DNA from: Sternotherus odoratus
Taxonomy: Eukaryota; Chordata; Testudines; Kinosternidae
Direction of reading: 5' to 3'
Length of the DNA: 64,000 bases
Assembly: GCA_032164245.1 (NCBI GenBank)
Contig: JAVMKO010000003.1
Coordinates: 65,728,390-65,792,389, forward strand
Position 1 is the stretch's first letter; each line of letters begins with the position of its first letter. The position numbers and the translations under genes are program-made. Below, piece by piece: positions 12,975 through 26,200 of the stretch. The notes beneath the pieces are model-generated. The model saw only the letters and a list, made by a program, of their open reading frames with translations. It did no database searches and was not told the DNA's origin.

Positions 12975-13332
12975 AAATACATATGTGACCAGGTACATGC
13001 AGGGTCACCTCTTTCCTCATTGCATGTTACTACAGTTAAGGCTGGGGACACTGGAGCTTGCCCCCCACCTTGAAAAAGAAGGGGCAGCAGGAAGAGCATT
13101 CTCTGAGAGGGGCCCTGGAATTAGCTCCCTGCCAGATTCTGAAATAGCCAGGACCCACTGTAAATCCCACCTATATGACGGGAGTTCTGTGGAGGGCAGG
13201 AATGGGCTTTTAAGTGGAGTAAGATAGGTACATGCTGCTGCTGCACACATTTACTGGCTGCCATCTTAATTTTTCTTCATGTATTTGGAAGCAAGGTGAT
13301 ATTTTAAGATTTTAAATGTAGTTATTGGCAGG

Positions 13333-13530
13333 GAATCATAGAATATCAGGGTTGGAGGGACCGCAGGAGATCATCCAGTACAATCCTCTGCGCAAAGCAG
13401 GACCAATCCCCAGCTAAATCATGCAACAGATTTCTGCCCCCAATCCCTAAAGGGCCCGCTCAAGGATTTAATTCACAATCCTGGGTTTAGCAGGCCAATG
13501 ATCAAATCACTGAGCTGTCCTCCCCCCCCC
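13333..13530 (-). repeat. Tortoise tRNA-derived SINE with CR1-like tail
   Basis: Read on the minus strand, a tRNA-like head comes first, with a 'agctcagtgatttgat' box A region near 13,500-13,520 and a box B-like 'ggattgtgaattaaatcc' at 13464-13481. A body follows, then a tail ending 'ccctgatattctatgattcc', like CR1. This is the structure of the turtle pol III SINE whose 3' end is shared with CR1, which suggests mobilisation by CR1. It is the best taxonomic marker in the window. Confidence 0.85.
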
Positions 13531-13539
13531 CCCAACCCA

Positions 13540-16500
13540 AATCCAGAGCCTGTGTACATATACATACAGAGGGCAGCTTCCTAGCATTTTAGTGAACCCA
13601 ATCTGGAAACTACTGAGCCTGCCTTAGGGGTAAAAAAAGTAGAGATTGAATCTAAGACATCTACTTCTGTAGGGAACTATAAAAACATACAACCAAGAGA
13701 AAACCTTACATAAGAAAATTAACTACAAAAAGTAAACTTCATAACTTGGGGGGCAGCGGGAGTATATAGATAGTAGCCATGTGAGTCTCATGGAGTTTCA
13801 AGAGAAAGTAATTGGACAAAAAAGAGCCCTCATCGTCAATAGCAGGCAGGAACCTGCTCATAGGGAAAGTCCATCAGTTCATTCTAGGAAACAATGAGCA
13901 GAGCAACGCAAAACTCTGGGGATTTGTTTGAATGTGTGCACAGATGTGCAGCTGAGTTTCAAATCAACCCAAAACAACAGAGCAAAACAAAGCGGAATGT
14001 GGCAAATTTCAGATTTTCATTTTGAAACATGTTGTATGTCTCGAGTGATCGATAGCTTGCCCGAAAATCTGTCATGTCATGCCACCACCCTGTCATGGAC
14101 AGTGCATATTTTTCATCCTTTATAACCTAATCTCATCTAACTTGATTTACGTACAGTAATTACTAGAGCTTTGGATGCAAGTAAATTGGTTGCTCAACTT
14201 GAATATAAATGACTGTAGTGCACACGCATACATTAGCACATCCAAATGGTACAGTCGAGATATATGAGAAAAAAGACAATGCACAGGAGAAAAATAAAAT
14301 GCCAAAGTGAACAACATGCTGCCCATGCCTGCACAGCTCTCCACTGATAGCCAGGGGGCAATTTAGTGGGAAGTTGGAGAACTCAAAAAACTACTACTGC
14401 CTTTCCTAGTGCAAAATGTTATGCAGGTTCAGATCCTGAGCCACATGGACAGTTACTTTCTTCTGTGCAGTGCCCCCATCTTTAACACAACTCTGTATTT
14501 GATGTAGGAGTCTGCCTGTCTGGGTTCGACAGAAGAATCAGGATAAAGTGTCAGTTTGAAAGAAACAAAAGTGAAAATTCTCAGAGTTGCAGACATGTCA
14601 GATTCAACCAAGAACTCCCTTTAGCTGACTGTAAGGACCTGATCCTGCAGCCATTCTGCATGTAGGACTCCCCAGGATCATTCCCCACAATGTGGATGGG
14701 AATGTATGCCAACATTCAGTCTCCCAGGAAGTCAGCTCCCTTGCTTTTAAAGACAGCAGAGTAATTATTTTAAATGAAATTAAAGATGAAAGTATTGCCC
14801 ATAATTTTCTGTGGAACACCATTTGTTCCATTACATTTACATGGCAGGCGTGAAAGCTTATTTTTCCATTTCGTTTTTAGTAAAGACAAAAAGACCACAC
14901 TAAGTAAAACAGTTTAAATGATCACTTATTCCAATATTGCTTAAAAAAGTATATTTTTACCTCACTTCAGTGGACATAACTTTCTGACAAAAAGCAAGGT
15001 TCTATACCAACTTTGAGACCAAATGTCAATTTTATAGTAATTTCATTATTGCAAAGTTAAATATACATAATTTAATTAAAATTAACTTATTTAGGCATTT
15101 AACTGAATGCTTGAGTTCCAGTAACTTTAGCAGCAGTTTATTTCAAACTATTTAAGTGAAGTCTCTGGGTTTAAGGGTCATGGCTTCTAAGGGGTTTACA
15201 CAAGAAAATGGAGGAAGACAAGTGTACAAGCCATGTATATCAATATATATTATACAGTATTTGTAATTAATCTACACTCAAGTTCAATGTTAATATAACT
15301 AGGCAAACATTGTACCTATCTTGTATAATAAATATTTACTACTTACCTTCCATATTTATTAAGTCCCCAATGCAGCAAAAGCAATTAAGCACATACTTAA
15401 GTGCTTTGCTGAATCATAATGGAACATGTTTTAATAAAAAGGAAGACTTCCTCCATCACAGTCCCTGTCGAGCCCCTATTAGTTATCCTACAATTTTAAA
15501 TCTAACAATATTTTTCAGATTAATACAGCTTTATATAAAGATGTACAGTCACCAACTAGACACTCCAGTACATTATACTTCATGCCTTCAAAGGTGCAGT
15601 CATCAGTTTAGAAATATAAAAGAATTTGAATATCTATTGTGTTCCATTGGAGGATCTACATTAGCTAAACCTCAAACACTTGTAAGTTAAGTATTACCAG
15701 TATTTAATGCATTAATGTATTCATGCTAGAAAATAAATGCAAAGTGATGCACTTGTCCAAAGACCACAATGAGTCAGTGGGAGAGGCAGGACGAAATAAA
15801 GGAGTCCTGCCTTTTGACTCCTACTCTAAAACCGCCTCCCTTCTACAGCAGAAATGTATAATTAGCATCTAGGTGACAGATACCTAAATATTTTTTAAAA
15901 CTCTAAATCTCTGGTTACTAAGTTTAAAATGGGTTAAACTTCAATAATATTTAGGTGTACTGGGACACAGAATGGCCACCAGGAATCTGTGAAAATGGTT
16001 AGGTCTTCAGTTTTTAGAGCTATGGGACTACACACGATGAATTGCTTATCTCATTAAGAATGTTTCATCACAACATACTTCTGCTATCACTCAAAATAAT
16101 TCAATATTTAATTAAAATATATACTTTGTGTGTTGTGGCATTTATAACTACAGGTTTGTGTTTTACAATTTCACTTTTTAAAGCAATTTCCCATCCTATG
16201 TTTGAAATGTAGTTGGTTTTTAAAACAAAAGTTAGCCTGCTAGGATTTTATTATTTAGAACACCAACTAGAATTGGGATTCAGACAACTGATCAGTTCTA
16301 AGGATAATTTAATTAGCACTTTCAGTTACTTTGCCACAACCTAAAGATGAAGTGAATTTTTTAAAAGCATAATTTGAAACAAGTGAAGTGCACATGTAAC
16401 ACCCTCCTGCACCCAAAAGGAAAACAACCTCTGAGGATTAATTTTTTTGTAGGTATCCTCTTGAGCAGAAGAAAATTCTTTTCTTTAAAGAAGTGTATGG

Positions 16501-16895
16501 ACCCATCTCCCCCTGCTGGAGTCAGATGAGGAACTACATTAAGTAGCTTTTAAAAAGAGGGAAAGGTATTTTTTAATTTAGGATTTTTTTAAATGAAATT
16601 GTACTTGAAAGTTTTATTTTTATTATAAGGTAGCTTTTTTATTGCCATGCAACAAGCGCCGACCCGTCACAGGGGAGACACTAAGGAAATACCAGTTATA
16701 GTGTTTCCATTATTCAGACTTTTGTGTCTGTTTAGCACTGAAACAGACATTTCAATACAAAGGGAAATCTGACCCCTCATTCCTATACATACTTTACCTC
16801 TATTACATTGGGATTCATGTATACATTGGAGGACAAGACTCAATGCTGTACTCCAATTGGCAATTTAATCCTAACTGGGGGAATCTTTTTCATAA
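13540..16895. other. Intergenic stretch, no gene seen
   Basis: AT-rich. A MIR-like remnant is possible at 15,735-15,840. By synteny with other vertebrates the next gene to the left of SEC63 would be SCML4, but no SCML4 exon could be recognised here or elsewhere in the window. Confidence 0.5.
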
Positions 16896-16900
16896 CTATT

Positions 16901-17600
16901 GTTCGAGATGTGCTGCTCATGTCTTCCATTCTAGGTGTGCATGTGCCCACGGTCATGATCACAGAGTTTTGCCTTAGTGGTACCCTTAGGGCTAGCTGCG
17001 GTGCCCCCTGGAGTGCTGTGCTCCTGCATCCAGATATCAGGCACTGCCGGCCCATGCCCTCTCAGTTTCTGTGTGTCAACAACTCCAATAAAGGGGAGGA
17101 GGGCAGGTAACCGAGTGGACAGTTTTTCCTTCTTCTATTGCTTGCTTATATCCATTCCATTTTAGGCGACTCACAAGCAGCATCAAGGGAGGTGGGCTGA
17201 ATTCACGGTCTTGCAGCACTGCTCTCCAAAGCCCACATCATGAGATGCGAATGTGTGGACGGATGACCAGGTAGCGGCCCAACAGATCTCTTGATTTGGT
17301 ACCTGTGCCAGGAAGGCCACTGACTACGTTTATGCCCTAGTCAAGTATGCCATTATGCTCACTGGTGGAGTCCCTTTCGCCAACTCATAGCAGTAGACAA
17401 TACAGGCCGTGATCCAGGACCAAATCCTCTGAGCAGACACTGGGCAACGTTTCATCCTATCTGCCACTGCAACGAACAACTGTGTTGATTTATGGAATAA
17501 CTTTGTTCTATGTAGAAGCCCAGTGCCCTCTGGAAATGCAGCGTGTAGCCTGCACTCCTCATCTGACGCACGAGGCTTTAGAACAGAGTTGGGCAAACTT
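16901..17600 (-). mobile_element. DIRS retrotransposon fragment: tyrosine recombinase end plus terminal repeat
   Basis: DIRS elements integrate with a tyrosine recombinase. The minus-strand frame at 17596-17330 reads from FHKSTQLFVAVADRMK through PVSAQRIWSWITAC to TPPVSIMAYLTRA, and then, after a frameshift, a block like VAFLAQVPNQEICWAATWSS and VHTFASH. These are the C-terminal recombinase blocks. The catalytic His of the HxxR motif and the final Tyr appear substituted. The segment at 16901-17060 matches the terminal repeat type seen at the 5' end of the second DIRS fragment. Confidence 0.8.
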
Positions 17601-17609
17601 TTTAGTGTT

Positions 17610-19779
17610 TTTAGCTGCTCAAATGCTATTTTATGCTTCTTCCCAGCCTCATTTTTCTGCAGTTGCCTGAAAAACTAGTAAAAGTCTAGGTAAACTATTT
17701 GGCAACATATTCCAAATCGATCATCTCCCAAATTATCTGCATTTCTGCTGCACACTGTGAAGTGACCGTTTTGACCATTGCTTGTTTTCCTCGTTCAACG
17801 TAGATACATTTAGATCAATATTTTACTCAAGGTCAGTTTTAGGTATTTGACTTTTCTTTTATAAATACAGATTTCAACCTGGTTTGTAGGTTCTAACTTT
17901 CCAAGTGCTTCCAATGCTTCTAAATTATCAATTTTAAGTAAATATGCTTGGTGGTTGGATCAGAGTTTAATGATTTGTTTTCTTTTAATGCAATCTTTTC
18001 TTTTGTGTGTGTTAGCCCTTGGAAGATATTAAACTCAATATTTCTAAAAGTAGGGAAGTGATTTTCAGAAGTGCTAAGCACCTAGTAGTTGCCACTATCA
18101 GGAAATGAAGTGCCTAAATATTAGCTTAAAGGAATACATCACCCATCCTAGATTCTCCAAACCATCTCCTGCATTTTAAGCACAATGAAAAGTTACAGTA
18201 ATTTTTTTTCCAGGTGCAGTTAACATAACTAAATTAAAGTTTAACATTCTTAGTTTGCTCATTTGATACAATAGGTCTGATTCCTCTTCTCCAATTTCTT
18301 TCAAGGGTAGAATGTCTGTTGCACAGTTCAAATAACTGGAATTAAAGAATTATTGCACCACCTATTTGCATAAACCAATAGACAATAAAATTAATCCCAA
18401 ACCATACGAACTACAAAGTAATGCTCATCACTGGTGTAAAAGGTGACAAGCCATTTAAGCTGAAACAGGCTTTCAGGCAGGAGTCCAATCTTCATACTTC
18501 TCCGCTAAGCAGCTACCACACTGCTGCTGCTGCTACATAGGTAAATGACTTTCTGCATGGAGTGCTATACTCCAGAAGAGATACTATGTTCACATTTAGG
18601 ACGTTTTAAAATTTTATTTGCAACTATTGCAATTACAAAGATTATATCAATGTAACTTTGCCTTTAAAATGACAACCCTTTTTAACAAACAGGTCACAAA
18701 TGAGCAAGTAGCTATTTTGGCCTTTGGGTGGCTTCCGTCAGGTGGAAATTTCCCTGTAGGGCGAACTTATACAGTATTTGTCACAATAGGTATTATGGTA
18801 CTGCAATCTTGTAGTTCAACACTTCGTAATGGAAATACATCTCTTTTTACATGATTGACATTTGTAATCACATTTATCCAGACAGAGTACCACTAAAGAT
18901 TATATTCGGGTGGGAAAGCTATAAGCACTTTGCTTGAGCTGAAATATCTGCTACCTTAGCAGCCATGTAGGGTGTCCCTTAAGTAAATATTTGCTTGGAA
19001 AAGAAAATGTGTGTTCCTATGTTACTGGCCCCGTTCAGTCCTGTGGCAGGGATAAAAAAAGAAAGGGATGCACACTATTACAAATGCAAAGAGTCATCAA
19101 ATTTTGTCCAGTTTATTGTTAGGAATTCAAAACTGATACAAAACATGCCTCCTTTGCACACTATTTTTTCCTTAAAAGTTTTCTGACAGAGTCAGGTAGA
19201 TAAGAATTAAGAATGTATTTCAACTTTCAGAGTGAACCTTTTACAAAAGGGATTACATATAAGCTACCAACTTTGTGTAACGTCTGGTTCCACTCATTTT
19301 TAGACATATAGTTTATCAAAAGAATCAGATCCCGCACTGATCTGCTGAAGTACAGGCTTAAAAATGTTTTAAGCCTGTAATAACGTCTTATGACCTTGTC
19401 CAGAAGTGTTTATAATCTGCATAATTCTGAGCAATGAAGAAAAGGTAGTAGAGTCCCAAAAGGCAGCCCCCAAGACTACATGGAATGTGCCCAGAGGTAT
19501 GATGCCAACTTGCGATGACCAAGATAAGAAAAACAGAAGATTTAAAGCTATGATTTGAGCTGTATCACTACAAAATATCAAATGAGTATCACAGAATTTA
19601 CCAAGATTGAAACTTGAGCAGATGTAGTTTCAATCAACAGAAACTTGAGATGTAAATCCTACCTGAAGGTTTGCCACAGTAAATTCCTAATGCAGAAAAA
19701 TTGAATTAAAAATTGCTCATCGCTAACGGTACCTTTTATTTGATTGGACCCTAAACTGATCAGACGATACACAGCCCAC
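17610..19779. other. Probable distal SEC63 3' UTR or downstream sequence
   Basis: AT-rich, no coding signal on either strand. Whether it is transcribed as UTR cannot be told from sequence alone. Confidence 0.45.
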
Positions 19780-20067
19780 GCTTTTGGACATTTATAATAA
19801 AAAAGATTTTATTTTCAATTGAAATAAATGCATCATCCTGCACTTAATGGCTGTAACAAGCCATAAGCATCTTCCACATTGTACCAATCATAACACTTTT
19901 TTTTACCTTCACGGAGAAGTTACATAATGCACTCACACTTGGTAAAGAGGAACTAAACTCGGCCTTCTCAATGCGTTCGCACTAGGTTTCTTGTTTATTG
20001 TACAGTTCCACAGTCAGACCAAAAGTTTGCAGTGTGTGCAAATGTTGTAGTTAATTAATAGCACTGT
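19780..20067 (-). other. SEC63: SEC63 3' UTR (proximal part; end undetermined)
   Basis: The sequence following the stop codon on the minus strand is AT-rich with no coding potential. AATAAA hexamers occur on the minus strand at 19999-19994 and 19813-19808. Mammalian SEC63 has a 3' UTR of several kilobases, so these may not be the main sites, and the UTR could extend to the DIRS fragment near 17.6 kb. Only RNA reads could place the end. Confidence 0.6.
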
Positions 20068-20211
20068 TTAATCATCATCCTCTTCCTCCTCCTCCTCTTC
20101 CTCAAAGCTATCTTCAAAACCCTCACTGTCTTCCTGGTCCTCATCACCCTCAATCGCTATATCCCATTGTGGATGATTTTCTGGCACTGGTTTAGCTTCA
20201 TGAACTTCCAG
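20068..20211 (-). CDS. SEC63: SEC63 exon 21: acidic C-terminus and stop
   Basis: Forty-seven codons and TAA. Begins [17 protein letters not shown] and ends in a run of eight Glu and three Asp. This acidic tail is the region reported to bind the basic N-terminus of SEC62. The [12 protein letters not shown] stretch holds CK2-type serines. The acceptor is TATAG, and a plausible branch site (CTCAAC) lies just upstream, at about 20222-20227 on the minus strand, between the exon and a CT microsatellite. Confidence 0.97.
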   Translation of the reverse strand: MEVHEAKPVPENHPQWDIAIEGDEDQEDSEGFEDSFEEEEEEEEDDD

Positions 20212-20230
20212 CTATACAGAACGGTTGAGC

Positions 20231-20261
<31 letters not shown>

Positions 20262-23200
20262 AAGAAGAAAAAAAGTGATTGAATGAACACAACAAATATC
20301 AATCAGAAAAGCATGAAAAATAATCATCTGCTTCTTGTACTACATAAAATTGTAAACAAGTTGGTTTTGGGGAGAGCAGTGTGTTAGAATTTCTCATTGA
20401 TTTTGTGTGTCTATATTTTGAAAAAGAATATTCTTTACTATCTTAACTGTGGGGCAAACCCCCAATGACAAAAGAACACCTGTATATTTAAATACATATA
20501 CAAACTTATCTGATACTGGGTGACCAATACAATGATATTGCTGTTTGTGACCACATGCCTGGTATTGCCTGAAAAGCTGTTTGGGATTCATAATGTTGTT
20601 TTAAATGTGAAAGAGTCTATTAGCATTCCTATATCAGGCAAGTAATTTATAGTAAAGGACTGTTCAGATTTGAAATCTTAAGTCTTAGAACTGTTGCATC
20701 TAAAGCTGAAAAACCATGTTTTCATGCTGCCCCAATTCTGCCTAGCTATATGCGTATTAACATCTGTCCTAAGTTATTTTCAACAAGAAATCTACTAGGG
20801 TTAAAGTATCACCTTCAATGGTTTAACCTGGTCCAAACCCATAAACGAATCCGATCTTAAATAAACCGTGTATTGGTAGTTTCCAGGTTTGCCTGGTGCA
20901 GGAAACTTCAGTTCTACCTAGAAAACACAATTAATTCCAAACGTTTTTTATTCTGAGAAGACCTTCAAACAACTTATAATTGGCTTCTATACTTTAACAT
21001 GCAGTACAGATCACCAAATAAAAGTGATGGCTTTTTAGTCACTGATATATGCTACTTTGTCCACAAGCCACAGCATAGTAAAATACATCCATGAGATACG
21101 TGCGAATAGCCACAAATGGGTACCAACGAGAGAGGATATTGAAGTACAATAGCTGGAGCATTACAGTTCAGAATATGTTATGTAATTATACTATTATTTC
21201 ATGTAAATCACTTCAAAGTATTTTATAAATATTTAAAGTTAAGTGTTTGATCCTCAAATCTACAAATACCTTACCTCTTCTCTATCTTTTAGTGTACACA
21301 CATGATATGGCATAGACACTAATGTCTGATCCTTCCGATCTGCAATATACAGCCACCACCATTCTTGTTTTTCCTGTTAAAAAAATAAATATGAAAAACT
21401 AGAAAGTAGGGGTAATATTAAGACCTGGTATACCATAATAATTTGTTGCAGAGCAGATATAAAATATAAGAATAATCTACATTGTTATGAGTTAACCATA
21501 CAGTACATACTGCACATTGAAGAGGTTATTGATGCCATGTCTACACTTAAAAATTACATAGATCTAATTACATTGCTCAGAGCTATTCAAAATTTCACAC
21601 CCCAAGTGACACAGTCAGGTTAACTTAACCTCTAGGGTAGATCAGAATTCTTTTGTCACCCTAGCCACCGCCACTTGGAGAGATTAACAACATCTATGGA
21701 AAAACCCCTTCCATTGATGCAGGAAGCAGCTATTCTGAAGTTATACAGAGGCACAACTGCAGCACCATAAACATGGAGCATATGCAGCCCACTCAAGAGG
21801 CATTATACTGGAGAAAACAGAGGATAAGGTTTATAGTCTTTGTTTAGGTTATTAAAAAATGGTTGGAGACATTAGAATGCCAGTTTCCGTAACCAGTCAC
21901 AATACAATATGCAAAAAATTGAAATCTCTCTCTAAAGGGAGACAGACATTGTTGCCTTATAATTAATACGTTATGGGAAAGTTGTTTCAATGCAAATAAA
22001 TGGTTGCTGGAGTGTTTCTATGGCTTTGAAGGACCATTTCTGGTGGTCCATGCTGAAGGGCAGGGCTTAGGGCTTGGAACCTATAGCAACATTGGACTAC
22101 CTCCAAATTTCATAGGTGGGAGATATTTTTTATTAAATGATGTGTAAAATGTGAAATGATGTCTGGACTTCACTGAAATAAACTTTCAATCTCAACTAGA
22201 TTTTAACTACATTTTTACTACATTTTTTGCTTGCACATATTTCAGAAGCCTACAGGATTGCACAGTAATCAACGAATGACACTGAAGTTTAAGTTACAAT
22301 GTAATAGTTAATTACAAATGATCTTTTACTTTTTAAAGTGATTAGTTGGAAGACTAGTAAATCACAGAAATCCCACTAATGCACACAAATGGGACAAATA
22401 GCAGAATCTATTTTTACTACCACCAATAGAAATGCTGGATTGCATCCACACTAGTGAACACTAAGGCTGATTAGCACAAACTCTATTTTGCATTCATCAG
22501 CTCAAGGTGAGAGGAACATGAAATTAACCGGACATATTAAATTTTCCAGTTTTACAGCATATCAATCAGTGGGAATGCACCTGAACCTCCACTCGGTAGT
22601 AGCATGGCTTTGTGTCTTTAATGGACCAGTCACTGAAGACAGGATATGCGGGAACTTATCCATAAATGGATTTTTAAAGGTTTAGATTGTTGCTATAAGT
22701 TAAAAAAAATACTAATGTTTTAATGACGTTTCCTATGTGCATGTTGTCACACATGCATATTGAGGACAGATTGATTTTTAATTTTAATCATTAAAATTCA
22801 AGATCAGATTACTATTTTTAAATAATTTTCAATAGTGAAGAAGGATCTTAAGTAGAAGAAATTTGCATAAAAGTGTATGAGAGTCAGTGGCAACTATGCA
22901 AAACATGGATAGAATCATAGAATCTTAGGGTTGGAAGGGACCTCTGGAGGTCATCTAGTCCAACCCTCTGCTCAAAGCAGGACCAATCCCCAACTAAATC
23001 ATCCCAGCCAGGGCTTTGTCAAGCCTGACCTTAAAAACCTCTAAGGAAAGTGATTCTACCACCTCCACCCATTCCAATGCTGGACCACCCTCCTAGTGAA
23101 AAAGATTTTCTTAATATCCAATCTAAACCTTCCCAACTGCAACTTGAGACCATTACTCCTTGTTCTGTCATCTGATACCACTGAGAACAGTCTAGATCCA

Positions 23201-26200
23201 TCCTCTTTAGAACCCCCTTTCAGGCAGTTGAAAGAAGCTATCAAATCTCCCCTCAGTCTTCTCTTCGGTAGACTAAACAAACTAAAGCATAACTAATTTA
23301 AAGGATAACTAAAGCATGAGCCAAGTATGCAGTATGAATTATGAGAAACAGCAGAGATGGACACAATTTTTCAGCCAAACTTATTCATTGACAAATGCAG
23401 ATTTGGGTCAACCAAAATATTTTGAGAATTTGTTCAATTCTGATTAACTGTTTTCGGTGGAGAAAGTCAGGAAATGTCAAAATGGTTCATTTTGACATTA
23501 AATTAAATGTTTTGATTTTTTCAGGCTAGATTGACAAGGGACTTTAGCACCGTGATGGTCCCCCCTTATAACTAATAGCCAGTGATTAGAGAGCTCTTCT
23601 GGGATGCAGAACTTCCAGGTTCAAATCCCCACTCTATCTGATGTGGAACAAGGACTTGAACTTGGGTCTCCCAGGAGAGTACCCTAACCACTGAGCTATG
23701 GGGTATTCTAGGAGTTGAGCACTCTCAATAACTCCTGTTGAAGCTCCTCTACCTTATAGGAAATACTTTATATTCAATGGGCCAGAAAGAGTGAGAATGA
23801 CTGTATATAGGCTTAGGGCACTCACCTCTGAGCAGCAAGAATTGGATTCCATCCCTGCTCCAATGAATATTTTAGGTATTGCATTGTAATACTGTGTTCA
23901 AATATTTATGAGGTGGCCAATTACCATCCTGACCTTTTACAGGTTATACCTCCTTCCCTTACATTCTAATGGACAGTTGAGCAATAGATATAGTTGTTAG
24001 GTCATGAATCATGCCACAAAGTTGATGTTACATTATAATCAAAAATTGTTTGTAACAGGAAAAAAAAATCAGGAGACATTCACTACTATTACTTTCACAG
24101 AGGTCAACAGCTACAACTCATTGTAATTAAACATGCAATCCTAATTTGGTATTGTCACAGAGGGATAATTTTGCAGGAGAGGTGTCAACTTCCCATTCTT
24201 TCTAAAGTGATTATTGGTTGGATTCAACAGCGTATGTCTACTTGAACCTGGCAGGCCACTATGCAGTGGGAAAAATGCCTTTTAACAGATGGGTACACAT
24301 GCAGGCATGCCAGGGAGCCAGTATGTTCATGGAGCTGGAATACTGGGGCATAATTCTACCTAAAAATGTCAAAGCTACAATCTGTGCAGTTTCTGGATCT
24401 ATGATTGAGGGAACAGAAGATATTTATTTATTTAGGAATATGTATAAAGTGAAGATACAGCCCAGGCAAACAAAATTAATTAGCTGCCCAAGAAGTTTGT
24501 TAAAGCAGTTATGCAGGCTCAGTGCTGACTTGTGACCTTTTAGAATGTTGCGTTCAGTCACGCTCAATCCTCTGAAAACCAGAAAATATATGCACCCCCA
24601 CAATGTAACTCTTCCCCTTGAGCTGGCCATAACAACTGGGAATTCAGTAAAGGTAGTGCCATAAGTAGGACATGAAGGAATATGAGATGTCATTGTTTGC
24701 ACTAAGCTTCAGATTTGATTTTCAGAATTTATCTGCACACACTCCAGCTGCATTCACTGTTAGATGGAGCTGCACTGAATGGTGGAGGGATTAGTTGGAA
24801 CACTTGTAACTGTGATATGAGGAGAGGTGCACGTATATCTCAAGGGATCAAGTATGTCAATGTTCTGTAGGTGTGTCAGTAGCAGGGCACCATGGTCTTC
24901 TCATCATGGGGACTTTCAGCAGCCCAGTGGCATACATGACTGCGATCTCCTGTGAACAGTGAGTAAGTAGGGTAAGTGAAAGCAATGTCTCAGAAGGAAT
25001 ACTCCCGTCAATGGTGAATGGGGTGATTTGTGCAGGCTCAGGGTTTGAGTTTAGACAGCTCCTGTTCACTATGCCTTGCTCTAATCCAAGTTTTGTTTTG
25101 TACTCAATATCCAGTACAGTCTGTAGCCATATATTTGTAGCAACTGTAAGAGTAGGGTACTAGTATGTGCTATTGATGTGTTGGGGCATCACCTGAAGAA
25201 GGCAGAGTTAAGATTGCGTTATGGAGGTAGTATGTATAGTTATTCTTCATTTGCTGGTTTTCAGAGATTTGAACATAGGTAACGATGTTCTGAAACATCA
25301 CTAGGCATTACTGAGCAACCTTAAGTCTGAATTAAGGTTCCGGGGCAGTTAATTTCTTTCTTTTTTTTTTTTTAAATGACTTCTCAGCACCTTTGTGTTT
25401 TACAACTCAGTTTTCCCCATTCCACCGCTGCTGGCTCCTTGGAAATGATTATACAGGACACAGAAGACATTGTCTGTATGTTAGTGACTTTAATGCCCAT
25501 GAATCATCTCATCTCCCTGCTTATCCAGACAGCCCAGTCCTTTCTCCCTCCCCCCACCCCCCCCCAATCAGTGGAGGAGTGAGCATCAACAGGGGCCCCA
25601 AAAGTTGAGGAGCTGGGAAGAAGATAAAGGACCAATGCAGCCACTGACATGGAGTCAGTGGGGGTGTATTTTAAAGATAGTAAATGGTGTGGACATATGG
25701 GTATGGGAAGCAGAACTGAAGCCCTCCTACATCCTACACTGCACGACTCTGACCATGGTTCCTTTCCTCCCCACACTATCCTGCACTGTTTTGACCCCTT
25801 GATGTTCCTTTACCACTGATGGGGGCAGCAAGATGATCAAAGGGAGTTCTGGATTCCTTCCACTGATCAGGAAGCAGCAGACGGAAGGAGAGCCACTGAT
25901 AGAATGGGAATTGTTAGGTGATGCGGGGGGCGTATCTGTAGGGGTGTGGTGGGAGTGGAAGAAGATGCAGATTACTCCATTTCTTTCTCCTCAACGTATG
26001 TCACAGGAGGAGAAGGTGCTATAAAGAAATGTATAATGAACTGTGCTAGACAAATGTATATTAGAGAAGTAGATGTATATTTAATAGTGTTATAAGAAAG
26101 CGTAAAAGGGATTTTTTCTGCTTTCTGTATGTGACTTGACAAAGCTTTTAAAGCTTGGAAAAAATCAAAAAATTGGTTTGTGTCTTATCTACAGCAGATT

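Noticed and set aside
1..16900. Exons of SCML4, the neighbour expected from vertebrate synteny
   Set aside because: No frame with SCML4-like residues was found; its 5' end must be further left or in unrecognisable non-coding exons.
23590..23650. Possible functional tRNA gene
   Set aside because: Box-like motifs are present but no acceptor stem or complete cloverleaf could be formed; it is a SINE head.
24218..24535. Plus-strand open frame of 105 residues in SEC63 intron 18
   Set aside because: No domain and no splice signals that fit; probably chance or part of a decayed repeat.
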